A DNA stretch of 64,000 nucleotides. Origin: Helichrysum umbraculigerum. Lineage: Eukaryota; Streptophyta; Magnoliopsida; Asterales; Asteraceae. The stretch covers positions 5,556,501-5,620,500 of the forward strand of contig CATIUR010000002.1 of the NCBI GenBank assembly GCA_949592205.1, given 5' to 3'. The notes beneath the pieces are model-generated. The model saw only the letters and a program-made list of their open reading frames with translations, did not search any database and had not been told where the DNA came from. Within the stretch, counting starts at the first letter, position 1, and each line of letters opens with the position of its first letter. This document shows positions 56,900 through 64,000 of this stretch, piece by piece. Both the position numbers and the translations under genes were made by a program.

Positions 56900-59190
56900 T
56901 GATATCGCGTAAAAAGTCACGTTTTTACTACCGATATCTCTCTCATTCTGGAATGATTCTCAGCATTTTAACTCAAATAACACTCAAATTAATGAAAATC
57001 TGCTAAGAAGGTCAAAATAAGATTGCACAAGAAAAATCAAGCAAAAAGGATGAGAAACGAAGATTCCACACACGTTTGAAGATTTAATGCATCAAAACGA
57101 AATTTAAAGACAAAAGTGCCCATCATCAATATCCATCTTATCCAACATATTCGTTTTCAAAATACGAGTCTAACAGAAGAAGAATCAACAAAAACGGATA
57201 AAGAATAAAGATTCTACGCCCGCAGGAAGATTCAAATGATTCGTACTCAATATCTGGAGATAGGGAACTCATCTTAGGGACTTCTTTATATCAAAATCTT
57301 CATTTTTGAATTACGAATCCAACGCAAAATGAATCAACTCAAACGGACGCACAACGAAGAAAACATGCACGAACGAAGAAACGAAGCAAAAGACGGCGAA
57401 CCGGGGCGGCAGCATGCCAGCCGCCGCCGGCCTCCATGGTGGCAGTGCCGGCCACCCCTCCCCTAACTCAATTCCGTGTTTTGGTCCTTTCTCGTACCCG
57501 GTGCCACACCTTGACGTGATTGTACGTACCTGGTGCACCACCTTTTCCACCTTTTGCTAATGTGCTCCCCAAGACGCTAACGTGAGCCGGATTTCACCTA
57601 TAAATAGGAGGCACAAGGCTCATTTGTAACACACACACTCTTCCAAGCAACTTACATACTTTCACACCTTCTTACTCTAGAAAATCTCTTGTATTCTTTA
57701 GTCTTTCTCATTCAAGGATTACTGTAATTATTCTACGAATTAACATAGAAGCTAGGGCGAACACTAGGAATTTGGAGATCAATCTTTGTACATGCGAAAA
57801 AGTTGTCAATCAAAATAATACGCTGCTACACATTTATTTCCGGGTGATATCTAAACTTTTATTATACTTGTCTCATTTCATATTTTGAATATGTATTATT
57901 GCCTGGTATGTGATTTATTTGTTGCCATGAATTGCGAGTAGTTTATTATTGTGATTGTTGATGATGTAGATAATTATAAGTAAGGATGTCATTATATAAG
58001 TAGTGTAAGATTATCGTAAAGTGATGTGACGGCCCATATTCAACTGTTTACTCGGTATAGTACTGGAAATGCTTTCAAGCAAAGTACAAACGTATGGAAG
58101 CCGGTAAACGACCGAAGGTAGTTACATCACTGGAATCAGCTTTGGTTTAACAGTTGGAATTCCGAAAGGATAAAACAACTTCACAACTAACTGGTATATC
58201 CTACGAAAGTCAATGCACTGTAAAATAATGTTCGTAAAACACGTTCAGATAAAATAGGAGTTAGTGACCCTTGTACTGTTAGGACTTTATGAACTTAGGT
58301 TTAATTTATGGAGTACCCTTTCCGGTTATCCACGTGAATGCAACCTAGAAATTAGGACCTGATCAACCTTAATTATGGTAAGTAGTTATCTGTGCCCGTG
58401 ACATGCAACAAGTAAGACACAGTGAAACCACTCGTTGTATATATTAGGTTTACATTTCTGCACTGCTTTACATTTAATTAGTTAGAGTGTCACTTTTACT
58501 GTCAATTACTCTTGACCGCATGTTGGATGTAAGAAACCGTTGAACTACTCTGTAAAGTACACTGTCTATTACTGAAAGGCATGGTCCGCATATGAAACAC
58601 GTTTTAACAAACTGCGAATAATCCGGAGATTTATAACTGATTGAAAAGGAGAAATTTAAGTCATAAGTCGAAGTAACTGGAGCTTAAATGAATAACAACA
58701 AGACTTAGGAATAAGAGTAAAGTCCTAGTGACCTAGAATCCTTAAAACACTAAGGCTTACATAATCGACGGTCTAAACATACAAAGTTATTAATCTGCGT
58801 GCTAATAGAGTAGTAAACTACCTTAGGGGTTAAGAACGGTCGGACCTATGAGACGATACGCTGCTGATTCATGCACCTCAGTATAACACCAAAATAGGTT
58901 GCTCCTCTTTCAACTAGATGAGTATTGGAAGTTTGCGTATTGCTCCGATCAGAATCATGATAACCTAGTTCCTAGTGACATGCCAATGGGAAATTGAGTT
59001 GGTAGGGTTCTAGAGTTTACACCTAGTAGTTTAGTTGCCATATTAAGTATCAACCCTATTTGTTCTGTCATCCTGAAATATTAATTATCGAAATCTCAGC
59101 AATCACATCTTTATCTTTATCTGCTTTCCTGTACTTTAATTTTCTGTAATTTTGTAAGTCCCCTAGTTTTAGGATCGATAACTTCGTTAT
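56900..59190 (+). mobile_element. 3' LTR of element A
   Basis: Begins TGATATCGCGTAAAAAGTCA and is related over its length to the solo LTR at 50259, but clearly diverged. TATA box CCTATAAATAGGAGG at about 57600. Contains one copy of the GACGGCCC...GACCGAAGGTAGT unit (58029-58125) that is doubled in the solo LTR. The end is lost near 59170-59190, where a copia LTR begins. Confidence 0.65.
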
Positions 59191-59191
59191 C

Positions 59192-59736
59192 TGTAGTATT
59201 AAGGTGCGGAATCCCTCAATACGGTGTTATCTTACTAACAACGAATATGTTCGTATTGCGTTTAATAAGACTTAGCTTTAAACGATAAATCGTCAAAGCC
59301 AAGTCGTTAGGATTAAGTTTTCTCTGAGTTTGTCGAGTTCGCAGATCAGAAATATGGCAAAAAGTTATGTTTTTCACGGAGTGCAAAACATCATATACGT
59401 CCAGCTCAACTCGGCTCGCATGGGCCTGCGAGTTCGGTCCAACTCGCAGCCCAAGCCCAACTCAGAGCTCGGCTCGCCAGACTTAATCTACGCGAGTTCA
59501 GATCTCACCTCACAGCTCGACTCGCTGCGACCTGAGATCTCGACTCGCTACGCATCAAACGTCTATTATTTATTTTGTATTTAATTATTCGTCTAACTTA
59601 ACAAAACAATATGTTTAACGAATATCACTAACAAAACAAATATTCTTTTACAAATCCAAACCAATATACAAACATAATAATAATTACACTAGTCCTATTT
59701 CAAGCTAGATCTGTTGTCACACTCTATGTCCCAACA
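59192..59736 (-). mobile_element. LTR of SIRE/Maximus-like copia element
   Basis: Minus strand: the polypurine tract GTCAAGGGGGAGTC (59737-59750) is followed by TGTTGGGACATAGAGTGTG, the usual start of copia SIRE-type LTRs. The middle (59390-59570) is GC-rich with repeated GAGTCGAG/CTCGCAG words. The right boundary TG at 59192 is approximate. Confidence 0.65.
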
Positions 59737-59791
59737 GACTCCCCCTTGACAATAGCTCTAGCGTCTTTATCTTCACGCTTGTCTTTGGTCT

Positions 59792-62447
59792 TCATTTGTA
59801 AATCTTACTGCCTGCGTAAATCTTCATCTTGATACACGTCTTAACCATCATCTGATAATCTCGTCCTAAATCACCCCATGCGTCTGTCGTCAAGATTCTA
59901 TTTTCATTCAACTTAATCAAATCTTTCTTCGACATGTTCATTAGGTGTCGATGGTCATAGACTCTGAAGATTTCTCTTTCACCACCGTCAACCTCATCAT
60001 CAGCTTCAACCATAACAGCTTCTCCAGTTCCTGAATCTACATGCCATCTCTTCATATTACCCAGAATATCTTGTGGCATTGTCTTCAGTGGAATCTGCTG
60101 TATGCATCTAACAGCTGGATATATCTTCTTCCTTCTTCTTCTTCCTGTTCTTTGACTTCTCTCTTGTAATTTCACAGTTTTTCCCTTTCTTGGCTTAATC
60201 TGAACAAACTTATTCGTACCAACCTCATGTCTAATGATTCTTTCAACACGATCAGCATAATCATCACGACTTGGATTGTTAATCTCTAATCTAGCCAAAT
60301 CACGTATTTCATAACGTGGTAGAGAACTAAAAACTGCAAGCTTTCTTTCAAAATATTGAACTCCGTCAAACCTTTTGATCGCAAAAAGCTTTAGTTCCGA
60401 GTCAAAGTACCAACCAATAATCCCTTTACGTGGTACACGCTTTTTCGTAACATCAACTTCAGAAATTCCAATCTTCTTCTTCTTCTTTGGAAGTTTCCTA
60501 AGTACAACAGCAGGATTTTTGGTTTGAACAAGAACTTCTTCTTCTTCATCAGAGGTTGAATCATCAATATCTTCATCTATATCGACAATTGTTGGACCTT
60601 GTTCATTTTCAATAACAACTTCTGTCCTAGATGGGCTCACATGGTGTTCATCAATGTTTGCATCTAGATCTACACCCATGTCTTGCACATTCTCAGGTAC
60701 AGCAGTCCAATCTGTAGGTGGTTGGAATTCTCCTTCCTCAAGATCATAATCAATCTCTTCATCTATCTCATCAAAAATATCATCTTCCGAATCAGATAGA
60801 TCAAGCATCTCCAATCCTAAGAGAAAACCACAAATACAAATAAATATTAATAATTAAAATTCTCTTATCAATTTCCCTGAATCAACCTAAGAATTTCTTT
60901 ATTAATTCTTTTGTATATTTTAACCTAAAATATAAACGCAATTTACATATAACTTATAAAATCTTTTATTGATTACCCTGAATCAATCCAAAATTTCTTA
61001 AGTCTACTTAACAAATATTAATTAATTTTAAATTCTAATGCATTGTGAATAATCACCAAACATTTAAATTTACTATTAATTAACTTATATAATTTCCAAG
61101 TGTTAATTGATCTAATTCATTATCAATTTAACCTTTAAATGATATATCATTTGTCTAGTTAATACGAATACATTTTTAACTTGTTAATTACTTATATACC
61201 TTACGGTCTTAAGTCCATAATCAAATCTAAAATGCATATGTTATCATAAAATTTTGACCGCCGATATTAATCGGAACACGCCGCTCGACTACTCAATGAG
61301 TCGGAAGTCTTTCGATCACTATTTTATCTTAACATAATTATATAAACTTAAATTACCAAACATATTTTACTTAAAATAATAATAACCCTAAGCCAAATAT
61401 ATTTACAAAATAAATTAAGTTTACATTTGTTCACTACAAACTATTACAAATATTACAGTACTATGATAATACTAAGCTATCTTACCAGCTTCAGTATCAC
61501 CCGGTACAGTCTTATCTTCACTTGTATCCACTCCAGAACCACTAGCACTAGCACCAGACTCCCCCTGAATAGTAGCTTGCTCACCAGTCTTTGAAGGACC
61601 AGTCTGCTCACCACTCGGTGCATTGGGATCATCGTCCTTGTCTTGATCTCTCTTCCTCTTCAACTCATTTTCTCTGCAAGACTCCAGATATACCAATATC
61701 TCCCCCTGAGTAGACTGTCCTGAATGCGATCTCAAGACCAGACTCTCTAAAGAAGATAACTTCAGTCTCTGTACGTTGAAGTCCGCAAGCAAAGTCTCAT
61801 GAGTCTTCATCAACAGATTGTACGATTCACTCTGCTTGAGAATCTGCTGAGAAAGAAGAAGATTGCTCGACACCAGCTCTGGAATCTGAGAAGTAAGCTT
61901 CTCCAAATCCTTTACCCTAGACTCTAAGGATGTAATCCTTTCTGCATCAGTCGTCGGAGTAACAGGTATCGTTCTTGGTCCAGACGGTGTAAGAGACTCA
62001 ATATGCCAGTCTCTGGTAAGCGGTGTATGAGGTTGAGACAAAGCCTGCGTAAGCAAGCTTGTCGCAAATCTAGCTGCTTTGTTCGTTGGAAAATTAGCTC
62101 CACGAACTAGATCAGCAACCTCATGCTGTAAAGTTAAACACAATTAAAATCAGTTATTGTTACAGATTACTCTGTCTCAAACTCTAATTAATTGCATAAC
62201 ACTCATAGTTATAGAACTTATATCTCATACCTGAAGCGGTAAAGATATCGATTCAGTAACCACCGGTGCATCCATCTCCACCTGTGATATATCCTGAGCA
62301 ACTGTATACAGAATTAACTGTCTCAGTTCAACTCCTGATAAACAACAAGTTAAGATTATTTAACTTTTATAATCAATACTAACCTTCTCGAATAGTAAGC
62401 GTTCTCGGACGCTTCATCAAAGGAATCTCAACTTCCTCAGTACCTTC
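59792..62447 (-). pseudogene. Intron-containing 3' ORF of copia element, 5' end cut
   Basis: Four exon pieces join in one frame: 62447-62384 (EGTEEVEIPLMKRPRTLTIR), 62334-62231 (LRQLILYTVAQDISQVEMDA), 62125-61486 (HEVADLVRGANFPTNKAARF; a coiled-coil-like stretch ITSLESRVKDLEKL; a Ser/Gly/Glu-rich end) and 60816-59792 (acidic LEMLDLSDSEDDIFDEIDEE, basic KLPKKKKK, then a folded-looking part with GIIGWYFDSELKLFAIKRFD and IFRVYDHRHLMNMSKKDLIK, ending AGSKIYK). All borders are GT-AG and the phases match (1, 0, 1). The stop lies only about 40 bp from the polypurine tract, the position of the env-like ORF in SIRE elements. The start is lost to an LTR insertion at 62448. Function unknown. Confidence 0.6.
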
Positions 62448-63107
62448 TGTAACACCCCCAAATTTTGTTTAGCGGAAGCATTTAGTTTGAGTACGGGGGT
62501 GCCACAATAACAAAGCATGCATACGTATCAGAGCTTATGATTACAACAGAACATAATATATTAAGATGCCAAAAGTGTTAATTACAAAGTTTACGATTCA
62601 TCGAATCGTACAAGTTAAGAGAAATAAGTTTACAAAAGTAGATTTCTGAAATATGACTAAAACATTTCAGTTATACTGAAGAAATCTATATGTTTCCAAA
62701 AAGTTGGCATCCTAAAACTTCACGGGTCGCCTAATTCTCCATGTGTGTTGGCGATTCTTACATGCGCAGCTAATTCCCTGAAAAACATAGTAAAAGTCAA
62801 CAACTAGGTTGAGTGAATTCACAGGTTTTATGTTTGCAAGTTCAGTTGTGATAAACCACTGTTGTTTATAACGTATCGTGGGAATGTCGCCCAAAAATAG
62901 TATTCGTAACACCAAATATGTTTTCAAATAGTTGTTTGTAAGAATGTTCGTATCCTATTAGTTGTAGGAAAAACAGTATCCTGTGTTCAAGTATGTTTTG
63001 TAGGATTATACGTATCCTAATCGTAGATATGTTTCGTTGGGATATTGCCCAAAAATATAGTTCAAGTTATAGTAGGAATGTAAGTATCCTATTAGTTGTT
63101 CGTATGT

Positions 63108-63155
63108 GTAACACTCCCCTAAGACCCGTACCTGGACCACGTGCGGCAGTGTTAC
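63108..63155 (+). repeat. CACGTG-containing hairpin repeat, copy 1
   Basis: GTAACACT...AGTGTTAC ends pair; the interior has AAGACCCGTA and GGACCACGTGCGG. A second copy with small changes is at 63467-63516. Confidence 0.8.
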
Positions 63156-63199
63156 AATCCTAATCGTTTGGTGGGTCCATGTTAGTAGGAAACCCATTG

Positions 63200-63364
63200 T
63201 TTTCAGTAGTGTTGCCCATGTCAAGTAGGGACTTTTCAGTAGTGTTGCACATGTCAAGTAGGGACTTTTCAGTAGTGTTGCCCATGTCAAGTAGGGACTT
63301 TTCAGTAGTATTGCCCATGTCAAGTAGGGACTTTTCAGTAGTGTTGCCCATGTCAAGTAGGGAC
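63200..63364. repeat. 33-bp tandem repeat, 5 copies
   Basis: Units contain TTTTCAGTAGTGTTGCCCAT and GTCAAGTAGGGAC, with single-base differences (GCACATG, GTATTG). They are adjacent with no spacers, so this is a minisatellite and not a CRISPR array; being 33 bp it stays open in several frames without coding meaning. Confidence 0.95.
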
Positions 63365-63466
63365 TTTTAGTTACCCAGTCCGTTATATAAAGTGTTGCTG
63401 GTTATCCTCCAGCGTTCTCGAAAACATGTTCATGTGTTTACAGCGTTGGCAGTATGAAAGTAATAT

Positions 63467-63516
63467 GTAACACTTCCCCTAAGACCCGTATATGGACCAC
63501 GTGCGGGCAGTATTAC
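63467..63516 (+). repeat. CACGTG-containing hairpin repeat, copy 2
   Basis: GTAACACTTCCCCTAAGACC...GGACCACGTGCGGGCAG...TATTAC, related to the copy at 63108 over its whole length; they lie 359 bp apart on either side of the 33-bp array. Confidence 0.8.
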
Positions 63517-64000
63517 ATATTAAGTTGAAATCGTCAGTTTGTTTATCAGTTTACTAGTTCCATGTACTCCACTTGTTTGAGTAAAATAGTATACAACCAT
63601 GTTTGTATAAAAGTGTTTGACTATGTTTTCCACCCCTGTTCAAAGCAGTTAAAACAGTAAAAGTAGGGGCTGTGAACTCACCTGTTGAGTTAAGTAATCG
63701 TGCGAGTGCTAGCAAACCTAAGCCCAAGTATAGTCTGAAATCTCCTAACGTCCTAAACGTACGAGATGTAATAAGTATGTGGATGTCTAAACTAATCATC
63801 CATGCTAGTGTTTGTACAACCAAGTCACGTCCAAATCGTTTGTTTAATGTTTATGTTTGTATTTCGTATTTGTGAAAATGTATATGATTCGTTGGTGATA
63901 GTTTGAAATCCTAATTTCGGTAAAATAAGTGTGTTTGTATTGTTTGTAAAGCTCGTGAATCGTATCGTATAAAGATATGCGTTTCCGGTTAGTTCGACAC

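Larger units (their letters stand above)
62448..64000 (+). mobile_element. Ty3-type LTR, continues past the window
   Basis: Starts TGTAACACCCCCAAATTTTG inside the copia ORF and shares ordered blocks with the minus-strand LTR at 5565. Contains TAGGAATG...TATCCTA hairpin words (62930-63090), two copies of a CACGTG hairpin and a 33-bp tandem repeat. No coding sequence before the window ends. Confidence 0.7.

Noticed and set aside
63200..63364. CRISPR-like regular repeat array
   Set aside because: Repeats are contiguous with no unique spacers and lie in a eukaryotic LTR.

Overview
The window is plant nuclear DNA: AT-rich, intron-containing genes, plant-type LTR retrotransposons with long LTRs, Helitron ends, hAT, Mutator and Harbinger MITEs, and (TA)n microsatellites. 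The style of the ALP1/HARBI1-like transposase and of the retroelements suggests an asterid eudicot, most likely Asteraceae; this is inference from family resemblance. Almost all long open frames are transposon-derived. There is one convincing host-type gene, one clear host pseudogene and several smaller gene remnants.

Layout. 1-2.6 kb: a PIF/Harbinger-type transposase broken by one frameshift. 2.6-6.4 kb: an old Ty3-type LTR and a gag remnant, both minus strand. 6.47-9.4 kb: a decayed GH18 (chitinase-domain-containing 1 type) gene, cut by a 783-bp Mutator-like element with a 9-bp target duplication. 10.6-16.2 kb (minus): a 16-exon gene whose exons splice in one frame and join a DUF6598-like region to a divergent cytosolic-type arginyl-tRNA synthetase. 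The synthetase part has lost its HIGH and KMSKS-like motifs and about 100 residues of catalytic core. This is the most interesting object here. 16.7-26.8 kb: MITEs, two foldback elements in (TA)n tracts, two hAT MITEs, a Tourist MITE, Helitron ends and remnants of an unrecognised gene. 30.5-30.9 kb: an intronless beta-adaptin pseudogene fragment.

32.8-49.5 kb: a roughly 4.0-kb tandem duplication joined at a 5-bp microhomology. Its first copy received a very young 8.7-kb Tekay-like chromovirus (34131-42812). 43.8-59.2 kb: nested, oppositely oriented large LTR elements with long noncoding 3' regions, one solo LTR and one proline-rich ORF. 59.2-62.4 kb (minus): the 3' end of a SIRE/Maximus-like copia element whose last ORF can only be read through three in-frame introns. 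62.4 kb to the end: a Ty3-type LTR of the same family as the one near 5.5 kb, inserted into that copia ORF.

Order of events readable from nesting: the GH18 gene decayed and took a MULE; the 4-kb duplication came later (about 0.4% divergence between copies by eye); the Tekay-like insertion is the latest (two LTR differences found in 1890 bp).
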